This document shows positions 50,026 through 59,990 of a DNA stretch of 64,000 nucleotides, in pieces. Source of the stretch: Betaproteobacteria bacterium (GTDB lineage Bacteria > Pseudomonadota > Gammaproteobacteria > Burkholderiales > SG8-39); assembly GCA_029883975.1 (NCBI GenBank), contig JAOUIL010000003.1:1-64000 (forward strand), given 5' to 3'. The notes beneath the pieces were generated by a model that worked only from the letters and a program-made list of their open reading frames with translations, did no database searches and had not been told where the DNA came from. The position numbers and the translations under genes are program-made. Numbering within the stretch: position 1 is the stretch's first letter; each line of letters begins with the position of its first letter.

Positions 50026-52032
50026 ATGGTCTCGGTCGTGCAGTTGCATCCGCAGGGCGCCGCCGCCGCGCTCGAGGCCCTCGCGGAAGGCCTCGGCGGC
50101 GAGGAGCGCGCGCTCGTCGGCCGCGCTCTCGAGTTCGCCGAATCCCTGTACGCGGGCCACGAGCTGTCCACCGGCGAGCCGGTGTGGCCGCACGCGCTCG
50201 GCCTGGGCGCCAGCCTTGCCGGGATCGGCGTCGACCCGGCGGCGCGCGCGGCCGGCGTGCTGTTCGCGGCGCCCAAGTACCTCGCGCACGGCGACGCGCT
50301 CGCCGCGCGCTTGGGCGCCGAGGTCGCCGGCCTGGCTGCCGGCGTGGAGAAGCTCTACCAGCTGCGCGTGCTGACGCGCGCTACCGCCGCGCAGCAGACT
50401 GAAATCCTGCGCAAGATGGTGCTCGGCATGGTGGAGGACGTGCGCGTGGTGCTCATCCGCCTGGCGAGCCGCACGCAGACGCTGCGCTGGTTCGCCAAGC
50501 GCGCCTCGCCCGAGCGCGAGGCCTACGCGCGCGAGACGCTCGACATCTACGCGCCGCTCGCCAACCGCCTGGGCGTCTGGCAGCTGAAGTGGGAGCTGGA
50601 GGACCTGTCATTCCGCTTCCTCGAGCCCGAGGTCTACAAGCGCATCGCCAGGATGCTCGACGAGCGCCGGCAGGAGCGCGAGCACTACATCGCCGAGGCG
50701 ATCGCCGCGCTGCGGCGCGAGCTGGCCGCCGCGGGCGTGCCCGGCGAGGTGAGCGGCCGTCCCAAGCACATCTACTCCATCTGCAACAAGATGCGCCTGA
50801 AGGGCCTGGGCTTCGAGCAGCTGCACGACATCCGCGCGCTGCGCGTCATCGTGCCCGAGGTCAAGGACTGCTACGCCGCGCTCGGCGTGGCGCACAACCT
50901 CTGGCGCCCGATCGAGCGCGAGTTCGACGACTACATCTCGCGGCCGAAGGACAACCTGTACCAGTCGCTGCACACCGCGGTGCTCGGGCCGGGCGGCAAG
51001 ACGCTGGAGGTGCAGATCCGCACCGAGGGGATGCACCGCCACGCGGAGCTCGGCGTCGCCGCGCACTGGCGCTACAAGGAAGCGGGGCGCGCGACGCGCG
51101 CCGACACCGCGTTCGACGACAAGGTAGCCTGGCTGCGGCAGCTGCTCGCCTGGCGCGACGAGGTGGCCGACCGCGGCACGCGCGCCGAGGCGGCGCGGCG
51201 CGCCTCCTTCGACGACACCATCTACGCAGTGACGCCGCAGGGCAAGGTCGTGGACCTGCCCGCGGGCGCCACGCCGGTCGATTTCGCCTATGCGCTGCAC
51301 ACCGATCTCGGCCACCGCTGCCGCGGCGCCAAGGTGGACGGGCGCATCGTGCCGCTCGACACGCCGTTGAAGAGCGGCCAGCGCGTCGAGATCACGGTGG
51401 CGAAGACGGGCGGGCCGTCGCGCGACTGGCTCAATCCCGAGCGCGGATTCCTCAAGTCGAGCCGCGCGCGCGCCAAGGTGCGGCACTGGTTCAACCTGCA
51501 GGAGGGCGGGCGCGAGCCGGCGCCGGCGCCGCGGCCCAGGCTCGTGCCGGCCCCGGCGCCCGCGGCGCCGAAGAAGCGCAAGACAGGCGCCGGCGGCCGC
51601 GGCGTGCTGGTGGTGGGCATGGACCGGCTGCTCACGCAGATGGCCAAGTGCTGCAAGCCGGTGCCGCCCGACCCGATCCGCGGCTTCGTCACGCGCGGGC
51701 GCGGCGTGTCCATCCACCGCGCCGACTGCCCGAGCCTGGCGCGCCTGGCGCAGGCCGATGCCGCGCGCGTGCTGGAGGCGCAATGGGGCGAGGGCGTGGG
51801 CGCCTACGGCGTGGACCTGGTGGTGACGGCGAGCGACCGGCCGGGGCTGCTGCGCGACGTGGGGGATGCGCTCGCGCGCGAGCACATCAACGTCACCGCG
51901 GTGCGCACGCAGAGCCGCGAGGACCTGGCCTTCATGCGCTTTGCCTTCGAGGTGACCGACCTCTCGCAACTGCGGCGCGCGATCGGCGCGGTGCGCGAGG
52001 TGCACGGCGTCATCCGCGTGGCGCGGGGCTGA
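50026..52032 (+). CDS. relA: GTP pyrophosphokinase RelA (monofunctional)
   Basis: 668 residues. The pseudo-HD hydrolase domain (HALGLGASLAGIGVDPAARAAGVLFAAPKYL) lacks the catalytic HD. The synthetase domain has GRPKHIYSICNKMRLKG and EFDDYI (299-304), the EXDD form found in monofunctional RelA. TGS (VTPQGKVVDLPAGATPVDFAYALHTDLGH) and ACT (VTASDRPGLLRDVGDALAREHINVTAVRT) follow. It makes (p)ppGpp when ribosomes stall on uncharged tRNA. Confidence 0.95.
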   Translation: MVSVVQLHPQGAAAALEALAEGLGGEERALVGRALEFAESLYAGHELSTGEPVWPHALGLGASLAGIGVDPAARAAGVLFAAPKYLAHGDALAARLGAEVAGLAAGVEKLYQLRVLTRATAAQQTEILRKMVLGMVEDVRVVLIRLASRTQTLRWFAKRASPEREAYARETLDIYAPLANRLGVWQLKWELEDLSFRFLEPEVYKRIARMLDERRQEREHYIAEAIAALRRELAAAGVPGEVSGRPKHIYSICNKMRLKGLGFEQLHDIRALRVIVPEVKDCYAALGVAHNLWRPIEREFDDYISRPKDNLYQSLHTAVLGPGGKTLEVQIRTEGMHRHAELGVAAHWRYKEAGRATRADTAFDDKVAWLRQLLAWRDEVADRGTRAEAARRASFDDTIYAVTPQGKVVDLPAGATPVDFAYALHTDLGHRCRGAKVDGRIVPLDTPLKSGQRVEITVAKTGGPSRDWLNPERGFLKSSRARAKVRHWFNLQEGGREPAPAPRPRLVPAPAPAAPKKRKTGAGGRGVLVVGMDRLLTQMAKCCKPVPPDPIRGFVTRGRGVSIHRADCPSLARLAQADAARVLEAQWGEGVGAYGVDLVVTASDRPGLLRDVGDALAREHINVTAVRTQSREDLAFMRFAFEVTDLSQLRRAIGAVREVHGVIRVARG

Positions 52033-52060
52033 CGCGGAAAGGTTGCTCGCCGCCTCGGGG

Positions 52061-52438
52061 CTAGAGTCGGGGCGCGAGCACGAGCAGCCACGCGGCGGTC
52101 GCAGCGGCCAGCGCGAGCATGACCGCCGCGCTGCCGTAATCCTTGGCGCGCATGGACAGCTCATGGTGCTCGTGCGAGACGCGATCCACCACGGCTTCGA
52201 CTGCCGAATTCAGCAGCTCGACGATCAGCACCATCACGATGCTGCCCGCGAGAAGCACCTGCTCGATGCTGTCCTCGCCGAGCCACAAACCGACGGGCAC
52301 GAGGATGAACGCCGCCAATACTTCGAGCCTGAATGCTTCCTCGTGCCGGAAGGCGGCAGCCAAGCCTTGCGCAGAGTATCGGGTCGCGGCCATCAGGCGC
52401 CGCACCCCAGTGGCGCGTTTTGGCGGCGAAGCCGTCAA
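52061..52438 (-). CDS. dgkA: Diacylglycerol kinase
   Basis: 125 residues from the TTG overlapping the ppk1 stop (TTGA). RYSAQGLAAAFRHEEAFRLEVLAAFILV and VELLNSAVEAVVDRVSHEHHELSMRAKDYGSAAVMLALA are the DgkA active-site and helix signatures. It recycles diacylglycerol to phosphatidate in the inner membrane. The internal ATG at 52393 would leave only 110 residues, shorter than usual. Downstream of ppk1. Confidence 0.88.
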   Translation of the reverse strand: MTASPPKRATGVRRLMAATRYSAQGLAAAFRHEEAFRLEVLAAFILVPVGLWLGEDSIEQVLLAGSIVMVLIVELLNSAVEAVVDRVSHEHHELSMRAKDYGSAAVMLALAAATAAWLLVLAPRL

Positions 52439-54516
52439 GAAGGCGTCCCCAGCGTGAACAACAGCTCCTCCTGCGCCGACCTCGGCCGCCCGCGCCGCGG
52501 CCGCAGGCGCGTGTAGACGCCGTCCGCGTCCATGGTCCAGGCCTGGCAGTTGTCGTCGAGATAGGCCTGCAGGCCCTCGCGGATCACGCGCCGCTTGAGC
52601 GCCGGGTCGAGCACCGGGAAGCACAGCTCGATGCGGCGGAAGAAGTTGCGGCCCATCCAGTCGGCGCTCGCCAGGTAGACGTCCTCGGCGCCGCCGGCGA
52701 GGAAGAAGAACACGCGCGTATGCTCGAGGAAGCGGCCGATGATCGAGCGCACGCGGATGTTCTCGGACAATCCGGCGATGCCCGGGCGCAGCGCGCAAAC
52801 GCCGCGCACGATCAGGTCGACCTTCACGCCGGCCTGCGAGGCGAGGTACAGCTCGTCGATCACCTGCGGGTCGAGCAGCGCGTTCATCTTGGCGATGATG
52901 CGCGCCGCCCGTCCCTCGCGCGCGTTGCGCGCCTCGGCGCGGATGGCCTCGACGATGCGCTTGTGCAGCGTGAACGGCGACTGCCAGACGTGCCGCAGCT
53001 TGCCCGCGCGCCCGAGGCCGGTGAGCTGCTTGAAGACCTCGGCGACGTCGGCGCACAGCTCCTCGTTGGCCGTCAGCAGGCCGAAGTCGGTGTAGAAGCG
53101 CGCGGTGCGCGGATGATAGTTGCCGGTCGCGACGTGCGCGTAGCGGCGCAGCACCTTGCCGCTTTCCGTGTCTTCGCGGCGCACGATCAGCGCCATCTTG
53201 GCGTGCGTCTTGTGCCCGACCACGCCGTAGACGACGTGCGCGCCCACTTCTTCCAGGCGCGCCGCCCAGTTGAGGTTGGCTTCCTCGTCGAAGCGCGCCA
53301 TCAGCTCCACCACGACGGTCACCTCCTTGCCGCGGCGCGCGGCGTCGATCAGGATCTCCATCAGCTCCGAGTCGGTGCCGGTGCGGTAGACGGTCTGCTT
53401 GATGGCGATGACGTCCGCATCGAGCGCCGTGGTGCGGATGAAGTCGATGACCGGCGCGAAGGACTGGAAGGGGTGGTGCAGCAGCACATCCTGCTTCTTC
53501 AGCACGTCGAACAGGTCGCTGCGCGCCTCGAGCGGCGCGGGCAGCCCGGGCTGGAACAGCGGGTACTTGAGGTCCGGGCGCTCGACCTGCTCGGGCACCT
53601 CGCGCAGGCGGTACAGGTTCACCGGGCCTTCGACGCGGTAGAGATCGGCCTCCGTGAGCCCGAACTGCTGCAGCAGGAACTCGATCATCGCCGGCGAGCA
53701 GTTGTCGGCCACCTCCAGGCGCACCGCATTGCCGAAATGCCGGTGCAGCAGCTCGCCCTTGAGCGCGGTGTGCAGGTTCTTGATCTCCTCCTCGTCCACG
53801 AACAGGTCGGAGTTGCGCGTGACGCGGAACTGGTAGCAGCCGAGCACCTTCATGCCGGCGAACAGCTCCTCGAGGTGCGCGTGCAGGATCGAGGACAGGA
53901 AGACGAAGGCGAACTGCGCGCCGGCGATCTCGCGCGGCAGGCGGATGACGCGCGGCAGCGCGCGCGGCGCCTGCACGATGGCGGCGCGCGAGCTGCGCCC
54001 GAACGCGTCGCGCCCGACCAGCTCGACGACGAGGTTCAGGCTCTTGTTGAGCACCTTGGGGAACGGGTGCGCCGGGTCGAGGCCGATGGGCGTCAGCACC
54101 GGCAGCAGCTCGCGGAAGAAGTAGTCGCGGATCCACTGGCGCTGCGCCGGCGACCATTCCTCGCGCCGCGGGAAGACCACGCCGGCCTCGGCGAGCGCGG
54201 GCAGCAGCACCGTGTTCAGCAGCCGGTACTGGTCGGCGACCAGCGCGTGCGACTCGCGCCCGACGGCGTCGAGCACCTCGACCGGGCCCTTGCCGTCCGG
54301 CCCGGGCTCGGGCAGGTTCAGCTCGATCTGCTCCTTCAGGCCGGCGACGCGGATCTCGAAGAACTCGTCCAGGTTGGACGAGACGATGGTGAGGAAGCGC
54401 AGCCGCTCGAGCAGCGGCACCGATTCGTCGGCGGCCTGCGCCAGCACGCGCCGGTTGAACGCCAGGATGCCGAGCTCCCGGTTCAGGAAATGCGCGGTGG
54501 GCAGGTCTCTCTTCAT
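52435..54516 (-). CDS. ppk1: Polyphosphate kinase 1
   Basis: 693 residues, full length. FLNRELGILAFNRRVLAQAADESVPLLERLRFLTIVSSNLDEFFEIR opens the N domain; HHPFQSFAPVIDFIRTTALDADVIAIKQTVYRTG and MALIVRREDTESGKVLRRYAHVATGNYHPRTARFYTDFGLLTAN (with the autophosphorylated histidine) are the C1/C2 catalytic signatures. It makes polyphosphate from ATP. It diverges from ppx. Confidence 0.96.
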   Translation of the reverse strand: MKRDLPTAHFLNRELGILAFNRRVLAQAADESVPLLERLRFLTIVSSNLDEFFEIRVAGLKEQIELNLPEPGPDGKGPVEVLDAVGRESHALVADQYRLLNTVLLPALAEAGVVFPRREEWSPAQRQWIRDYFFRELLPVLTPIGLDPAHPFPKVLNKSLNLVVELVGRDAFGRSSRAAIVQAPRALPRVIRLPREIAGAQFAFVFLSSILHAHLEELFAGMKVLGCYQFRVTRNSDLFVDEEEIKNLHTALKGELLHRHFGNAVRLEVADNCSPAMIEFLLQQFGLTEADLYRVEGPVNLYRLREVPEQVERPDLKYPLFQPGLPAPLEARSDLFDVLKKQDVLLHHPFQSFAPVIDFIRTTALDADVIAIKQTVYRTGTDSELMEILIDAARRGKEVTVVVELMARFDEEANLNWAARLEEVGAHVVYGVVGHKTHAKMALIVRREDTESGKVLRRYAHVATGNYHPRTARFYTDFGLLTANEELCADVAEVFKQLTGLGRAGKLRHVWQSPFTLHKRIVEAIRAEARNAREGRAARIIAKMNALLDPQVIDELYLASQAGVKVDLIVRGVCALRPGIAGLSENIRVRSIIGRFLEHTRVFFFLAGGAEDVYLASADWMGRNFFRRIELCFPVLDPALKRRVIREGLQAYLDDNCQAWTMDADGVYTRLRPRRGRPRSAQEELLFTLGTPS

Positions 54517-54638
54517 GGCGGTCGGCCGCGGCGGCGCGGCCCGGGGCCACGAATTCTACGCTTGCCCTGTGACGCCAGGATGACGGCGCGGTGGCGCCAC
54601 GAGCAAGAAAGGCCCGGCCGGGCTATCCTGCGGCCCGC

Positions 54639-56156
54639 ATGGCGCGCCAGGAAACACTCGCGGCAGTAGACCTCGGCTCCAACAGCTTCCACCTGCAGAT
54701 CGGCCGGGTGGTCGACGGCCAGATCTACCCGCTGGACAGCCTGCGCGAGGTGGTGCGCATCGGCGCCGGGCTGACGGCCGACAAGCGCATCGACCGCGCG
54801 ACCCAGGCGGGTGCCCTGGAGGTGCTGCGCCGCTTCGGCGAGCGGCTACGCGGCTTCCCGCGGCAATCGGTGCGCGCGGTGGGCACCAATACGCTGCGCG
54901 TGGCGAAGAACGCGCCGCAGTTCCTGCGCGAGGCGCGCCAGGAGCTCGGCTTCCCCATCGAGGTGATCGCCGGTCGCGAGGAGGCGCGCCTCATCTACCT
55001 CGGCGTTGCCCATTCGATGCCCCCGGCGCAGCACAAGCGCCTGGTGATCGACGTCGGCGGCGGTTCTACCGAGTTCGTCATCGGCGCCGGCTTCGAGCCG
55101 CAGCTCACCGAGTCGCTGTACATGGGCTGCGTGAGCTACAGCCTGAAGTACTTCCCGGAGGGGCGCATCGACAAGTCGCGCTTCAAGGCCGCGGAGCTCG
55201 CCGCGCGCCAGGAGCTCGCCGGCATCGCGCTTGCCTATCGCGGGCTCGGCTGGCAGGAAGCGGTCGGCTCCTCGGGCACGGCGCGCTCGATCGAGACCAT
55301 CCTGCGCGAGAACGGCTTCACGGCGCAGGGCATCACGCGCGAGGGCGTCGAGCGCCTGCGCGGCCTGCTGGTCAAGCACGAGCGCGCCGACCCCGATCGC
55401 ATCGCCGGGCTGCGCGCCAATCGCGCCCCGGTGCTGCCCGGCGGGCTTGCCATCCTGAGTGCGGTGCTGGACGAGCTGGGCGTCGAGGAAATGGCGGTGT
55501 CCGACGGCGCCCTGCGCCACGGGGTGCTGTACGACCTGCTGGGCCGCGTGCAGCATCGCGACATGCGCGCCGCGACCGTGGCGCAATTCGGCCGTCGCTA
55601 CCACGTGGACGCCCCGCAGGCCGAACGCGTGCGGCGCCTCGCGCTCGCCATCTACGACGCGCTCTTTCCGGGCCGCGAGCGCGAGGACGATGCCGACCGG
55701 CAGCTGCTGGAATGGGCCGCGCAGCTGGCGGAGGTCGGGCTGTCGATCGAGCACGCGCAATACCACAAGCATTCGGCGTACGTGCTGCAGAACGCCGACA
55801 TGCCGGGCTTCTCGCGCATGGAGCAGCAGCGCCTCGCGCGCGTCGTGCTCGCGCACCGCGGAAAGCTGCGCAAGATGCAGGATGCCGGACTGGAAGGCGC
55901 CGACTGGCCGCTCGTGTTCGCGCTGCGGCTAGCGTCGCTCATCCTGCGCCGGCGCAGCGACGTCAAGCTGCCGCTGCTGCGCGTCGCAGGCGACCAGGGC
56001 GGCTTCGAGATCGAGCTGGCGCAGTCCTGGCTCGACGACAACCCGCTGTCCGCCGCGGCCCTGGAGGACGAGGCCGGCCACTGGAAGTCGGTGGGCATGA
56101 AACTCACCGTCAGCGGCCTTTCGGACAAGAAGGTGTCGGTGCTGGCGCGCGGCTAG
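54639..56156 (+). CDS. ppx: Exopolyphosphatase (Ppx/GppA family)
   Basis: 505 residues from MARQETLAAVDLGSNSFHLQIGRV, with the ASKHA phosphate loops AAVDLGSNSFHLQI and VIDVGGGSTEFVIG, and a C-terminal HD-like domain (HAQYHKHSAYVLQNADM). It degrades polyphosphate or converts pppGpp. Opposed to ppk1 across a short gap, as in many betaproteobacteria. The ORF-track start is 48 bases too early. Confidence 0.93.
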   Translation: MARQETLAAVDLGSNSFHLQIGRVVDGQIYPLDSLREVVRIGAGLTADKRIDRATQAGALEVLRRFGERLRGFPRQSVRAVGTNTLRVAKNAPQFLREARQELGFPIEVIAGREEARLIYLGVAHSMPPAQHKRLVIDVGGGSTEFVIGAGFEPQLTESLYMGCVSYSLKYFPEGRIDKSRFKAAELAARQELAGIALAYRGLGWQEAVGSSGTARSIETILRENGFTAQGITREGVERLRGLLVKHERADPDRIAGLRANRAPVLPGGLAILSAVLDELGVEEMAVSDGALRHGVLYDLLGRVQHRDMRAATVAQFGRRYHVDAPQAERVRRLALAIYDALFPGREREDDADRQLLEWAAQLAEVGLSIEHAQYHKHSAYVLQNADMPGFSRMEQQRLARVVLAHRGKLRKMQDAGLEGADWPLVFALRLASLILRRRSDVKLPLLRVAGDQGGFEIELAQSWLDDNPLSAAALEDEAGHWKSVGMKLTVSGLSDKKVSVLARG

Positions 56157-56605
56157 AGCAGGTCCGGCGCGGCGACGGCGCGCACCACCACCTGCGCCTC
56201 GTCGTCGCGCACGCGTTTGGTGACCCACCACAGCCCGCCCTTCTTCACGGTCCAGGGCGCCTCCGCGCCGGAGACCAGGAAGGCCGCGGCGCGCCCGAGG
56301 TCCGGCTGGTGGCCGACTACCACCACGGCGTTGCGCCGCTGCGGCCATTCGGCCGCCGTGAGAATGTCGCGCACGCGCGCGCCGGGGGCGAGCTCGGGCA
56401 GCGTCCGGCACGGCACGCCCAGCGCCCGCGCGGTTTCCTGGGCGCGCCGCGCCGGGCTGGCCAGCACGAGGAACTTCGCCGGCAGGCGCTGCAGCAGCCA
56501 GGCGGCCATGCGCTCGGCATGCTTGCGGCCCTTGGGCGTGAGTCGCCGCTCGAGGTCGGGACCGCCGTCCTCGGCTTCGGCGTGTCGCCAGAGAATCAGG
56601 TCCAT
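56153..56605 (-). CDS. sixA: Phosphohistidine phosphatase SixA
   Basis: 150 residues: LILWRHAEAE (the RHG-type catalytic histidine), LASPARRAQETARAL and VVVGHQPDLGRAAAFL. Family size matches SixA. It removes phosphate from histidine-phosphorylated proteins such as HPt domains. It is convergent with ppx, the stops overlapping by four bases. Confidence 0.88.
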   Translation of the reverse strand: MDLILWRHAEAEDGGPDLERRLTPKGRKHAERMAAWLLQRLPAKFLVLASPARRAQETARALGVPCRTLPELAPGARVRDILTAAEWPQRRNAVVVVGHQPDLGRAAAFLVSGAEAPWTVKKGGLWWVTKRVRDDEAQVVVRAVAAPDLL

Positions 56606-56661
56606 GACTGATGGTCGATGCTTTCCCGGGCGATATTGTTCCGCCCAGATGACGCTTCAGT

Positions 56662-56667
56662 TAAAAT
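56662..56667 (+). promoter_or_regulatory. Candidate -10 for tRNA-Val/thrS transcript
   Basis: TAAAAT lies 17 bases upstream of the tRNA 5' end. A TTGTTC at 56636-56641 is 20 bases further up, a poor spacing. No other promoter was found before thrS, so the tRNA and downstream translation genes may share this start. Confidence 0.4.
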
Positions 56668-56684
56668 CCGCTCCTCGTTCCATC

Positions 56685-56761
56685 AGGCGCGTAGCTCAGC
56701 TGGTTAGAGCACTACCTTGACATGGTAGGGGTCGTTGGTTCGAGTCCAATCGCGCCTACCA
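56685..56761 (+). tRNA. tRNA-Val (anticodon GAC)
   Basis: The acceptor stem AGGCGCG pairs with CGCGCCT (7 bp), followed by A-CCA, encoded. The D-arm is GTAGCTCAGCTGGTTAGAGCAC, the anticodon stem CTACC/GGTAG with loop TTGACAT (anticodon GAC, reads GUC), and the T-arm is GTTGGTTCGAGTCCAATC. The thrS start codon lies only five bases past the CCA end. Confidence 0.94.
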
Positions 56762-56766
56762 TTACT

Positions 56767-58668
56767 TTGCCGAACATCACGCTTCCCGACGGCTCGGTGA
56801 GATCCTACCCGGGCCCGGTTTCCGTCGCCGAGGTGGCGCAGTCCATCGGCGCCGGCCTCGCGCGCGCGGCCCTCGCGGGCAAGGTCGACGGCCGGCTGGT
56901 CGACACCGACCATCGCATCACGAGCGACGCGCGGCTCGCCATCGTCACCGACAAGGACCCGGAGGGTCTCGAGATCCTCCGCCATTCGACCGCGCACCTG
57001 CTGGCGCACGCCGTGAAGGAGCTTTTTCCCGAGGCGCAGGTCACCATCGGGCCGGTCATCGAGAACGGCTTCTATTACGACTTCTCCTACAAGCGCCCGT
57101 TCACGCCCGAGGACCTCGCGGGGATCGAGAAGCGCATGGCCGAGATCGCCAAGCGCGACCTGGCCGTGCACCGGCGCGAGTTGCCGCGCGACGAGGCGGT
57201 GAAGTTCTTCCGCGACCAGGGCGAGGTCTACAAGGCGGAGATCATCGCCTCGATCCCGGAGAAGGAGACCATCTCGCTCTATGGCCAGGGCGACTGGGTG
57301 GACTTGTGCCGCGGCCCGCACGTCCCCTCCACCGGCAAGCTCAAGGTGTTCAAGCTGATGCGCGTCGCCGGCGCCTACTGGCGCGGCGACTCGAAGAACG
57401 AGATGCTGCAGCGTATCTACGGCACGGCCTGGGCGAAGAAGGAGGATCAGGACGCCTACCTGAAGATGCTGGAGGAAGCCGAGAAGCGCGACCACCGGCG
57501 CCTGGGGACGCAGCTCGATCTCTACCACATGCAGGACGAGGCCCCCGGAATGGTGTTCTGGCATGCCAAGGGCTGGACGCTGTGGCAGCAGGTGGAGCAG
57601 TACATGCGGCGCGTGTACCGAGACAACGGCTACCGGGAGGTGCGCGGGCCGCAGATCCTCGACAAGAGCATCTGGGAAAAGACCGGCCACTGGGAGAACT
57701 ACCGTGAGCACATGTTCACCACGGCCTCCGAGAACCGCGACTACGCGGTGAAACCGATGAACTGCCCGGGCCACATCCAGATCTACAACAAGGGCGTGCG
57801 CAGCTATCGCGACCTGCCGTACCGGCTGGGCGAGTTCGGCGCCTGCCACCGCAACGAGCCCTCGGGCGCGCTGCACGGCCTGATGCGCGTGCGCGGCTTC
57901 ACGCAGGACGACGGCCACGTCTTCTGCACCGAGGACCAGGTGCTCGAGGAATGCGTCACGTACACCGCGCTGCTGCAGGAGGTCTATGCGCGATTCGGCT
58001 TCACCGACATCATCTACAAGGTGGCGACGCGGCCCGCGAAGCGCATCGGCGACGACGCGGCCTGGGACAGGGCCGAGCGCGCGCTGATCGAGTCGCTGCA
58101 GCGCTCGGACGTGAAGTTCGAGATCTCCCCGGGCGAGGGCGCCTTCTACGGGCCGAAGATCGAGTATTCCCTCAAGGACGCGATCGGCCGCGTCTGGCAG
58201 TGCGGCACGATGCAGGTGGATTTCTTCATGCCGGCGCGCCTGGGCGCGGAGTACGTGGGCGAGGACAACGCGCGCCACGTCCCGGTGATGCTCCACCGCG
58301 CCATCATCGGCTCGCTCGAGCGCTTCCTCGGCATCCTGATCGAGCATTTCGCGGGGGCCTTCCCGCCGTGGCTTGCGCCCGAGCAGGTGGTGGTCATGAA
58401 CATCTCCGAGCACCAGGCGGATTACGCCAAAGCGGTGGCGCAGCGGCTGCGCGAAGCGGGTTTTCGCGCCGTCGAAGATTTGCGAAACGAGAAAATTTCT
58501 TATAAGATTCGCGAACATAGCTTGCAGAAGCTCCCCTACCAGCTGGTGGTGGGAGACAAGGAAAAGCAGGCTGGAACGGTGGCCGTGCGCACGCGCGGCG
58601 GTGAAGATCTCGGCGCCATGGCGCTGGATGCCTTCATCGCACGCCTCCGCAACGAGGCGAGCGCGTAA
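56767..58668 (+). CDS. thrS: Threonyl-tRNA synthetase
   Basis: 633 residues from the TTG giving (M)[27 protein letters not shown], the standard ThrRS N-terminus. The TGS domain, the editing domain ([19 protein letters not shown]), the class II core ([32 protein letters not shown]) and the anticodon domain follow. The ORF-track start lies inside the tRNA and is wrong. No Shine-Dalgarno exists apart from tRNA sequence, so processing of the tRNA would leave an almost leaderless mRNA. Confidence 0.94.
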   Translation: MPNITLPDGSVRSYPGPVSVAEVAQSIGAGLARAALAGKVDGRLVDTDHRITSDARLAIVTDKDPEGLEILRHSTAHLLAHAVKELFPEAQVTIGPVIENGFYYDFSYKRPFTPEDLAGIEKRMAEIAKRDLAVHRRELPRDEAVKFFRDQGEVYKAEIIASIPEKETISLYGQGDWVDLCRGPHVPSTGKLKVFKLMRVAGAYWRGDSKNEMLQRIYGTAWAKKEDQDAYLKMLEEAEKRDHRRLGTQLDLYHMQDEAPGMVFWHAKGWTLWQQVEQYMRRVYRDNGYREVRGPQILDKSIWEKTGHWENYREHMFTTASENRDYAVKPMNCPGHIQIYNKGVRSYRDLPYRLGEFGACHRNEPSGALHGLMRVRGFTQDDGHVFCTEDQVLEECVTYTALLQEVYARFGFTDIIYKVATRPAKRIGDDAAWDRAERALIESLQRSDVKFEISPGEGAFYGPKIEYSLKDAIGRVWQCGTMQVDFFMPARLGAEYVGEDNARHVPVMLHRAIIGSLERFLGILIEHFAGAFPPWLAPEQVVVMNISEHQADYAKAVAQRLREAGFRAVEDLRNEKISYKIREHSLQKLPYQLVVGDKEKQAGTVAVRTRGGEDLGAMALDAFIARLRNEASA

Positions 58669-58711
58669 GCAGCACGGCCGGTTTTTTTGACGAGCAGAGG
58701 AGCTGTCACCC

Positions 58712-59305
58712 ATCGCACTCGAGAGATCGCAGCGCATCAACGGAGAGATCAACGCACCGCAGGTGCGGCTGGTCGGTGAGCAGGGGGAGCAGCTCGGCAT
58801 CGTGGCTGTGGCCGAGGCCCTGCGCATGGCGGAAGAGAAGAACGTGGACCTGGTGGAGATCGCGCCCATGGCGCAGCCGCCGGTCTGCAAGCTGATGGAC
58901 TACGGCAAGTTCCGCTACCGCGAGCAGAAGAAGGCGCACGAGGCGAAGCTCAAGCAGAAGCAGATCCAGGTCAAGGAGATCAAGTTCCGCCCCGGAACCG
59001 ACGAGGGCGACTACAAGATCAAGCTCAACAAGCTGATCCAGTTCCTGGAGGATGGCGACAAGGCGAAGGTGACGTTGCGGTTCCGCGGGCGGGAGATGGC
59101 GCATCAGGAATTCGGCGTGCGCCTGCTCGAGCGGGTGAAGGCCGATTTGGAGCCGGTCGGGATCGTCGAGCAGTTTCCGAAGCTCGAAGGCCGGCAGATG
59201 GTGATGGTGCTGGCGCCCAAGAAGAAGGGCCTGCCGCCCAAGGCGAAGCCGAAGGAAGCGAAGCAGAAGAAGGAAGCGAGTCCGAAACCCGCCGCAGCGA
59301 CCTAG
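58712..59305 (+). CDS. infC: Translation initiation factor IF-3 (ATC start)
   Basis: 197 residues read from ATC 58712: (M)[30 protein letters not shown], the expected IF-3 N-terminus. AGGAG lies nine bases upstream. The ORF track starts 17 codons late at GTG 58763. Rare ATT/ATC starts in infC are the known basis of its autoregulation by IF-3 start-codon proofreading. The C-terminal domain ([42 protein letters not shown]) is intact, with a Lys-rich tail. Confidence 0.93.
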   Translation: MALERSQRINGEINAPQVRLVGEQGEQLGIVAVAEALRMAEEKNVDLVEIAPMAQPPVCKLMDYGKFRYREQKKAHEAKLKQKQIQVKEIKFRPGTDEGDYKIKLNKLIQFLEDGDKAKVTLRFRGREMAHQEFGVRLLERVKADLEPVGIVEQFPKLEGRQMVMVLAPKKKGLPPKAKPKEAKQKKEASPKPAAAT

Positions 59306-59397
59306 CGGTCGTCGCGGCTACACAAGTGATGTCCGCGGCTTCAAGCGCCCGCCCGGCGGGCCGCCCGGCGTCAGGCTAAAAGAGAAGGAGCAGTACC

Positions 59398-59598
59398 GTG
59401 CCCAAGGTGAAGTCGAAGAAGTCCGCCGCCAAGCGCTTCAAGATCCGCTCGTCCGGCAGCATCAAGCGCTCGCAGGCCTACATGCGCCACATCCTCACCA
59501 AGAAGTCCACGAAGCGGAAGCGCCATCTGCGCGGCACCACCGAGGTGCACGCCAGCAACAAGCGGGCAGTGCGCGCCATGCTGCCCTACGCTTCGTAA
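59398..59598 (+). CDS. rpmI: 50S ribosomal protein L35
   Basis: 66 residues, [37 protein letters not shown], the L35 family sequence. GTG start with GAAGGAG upstream. The 92-base leader after infC contains GC-rich inverted sequences (CCGCCCGGCGGGC) that could be the L20 translational-control region. It is 10 bases before rplT. Confidence 0.95.
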   Translation: MPKVKSKKSAAKRFKIRSSGSIKRSQAYMRHILTKKSTKRKRHLRGTTEVHASNKRAVRAMLPYAS

Positions 59599-59608
59599 GG
59601 AGCGCGCC

Positions 59609-59968
59609 ATGCCAAGAGTCAAGCGTGGGGTGACGGCGCGCGCGCGCCACAAGAAGGTCCTGAAGCAGGCCAAGGGCTTCCGCGGCCGCCGCGGCAACGT
59701 CTACCGCGTCGCCAAGCAGGCGGTGATGAAAGCGGGGCAGTACGCCTACCGCGACCGGCGCAACCGCAAGCGCACCTTCCGCGCGCTGTGGATCGCGCGC
59801 ATCAACGCCGCCGTGCGCGAGCTCGGCATGAGCTACTCGGCGTTCATGGCCGGCCTGAAGCGCGCCAACATCGAGATCGACCGCAAGGTGCTCGCCGACC
59901 TGGCGGTGGCCGACAAGCCGGCCTTCGCCAAGATCGCCGGCCAGGTGAAGGCCAGCCTCGCTCACTGA
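59609..59968 (+). CDS. rplT: 50S ribosomal protein L20
   Basis: 119 residues, [68 protein letters not shown], typical L20. It binds 23S rRNA early in 50S assembly and in other bacteria represses its own operon. The start has AAGGAG. Confidence 0.96.
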   Translation: MPRVKRGVTARARHKKVLKQAKGFRGRRGNVYRVAKQAVMKAGQYAYRDRRNRKRTFRALWIARINAAVRELGMSYSAFMAGLKRANIEIDRKVLADLAVADKPAFAKIAGQVKASLAH

Positions 59969-59990
59969 CCCCGTCGCGGACGCCGCGGGG

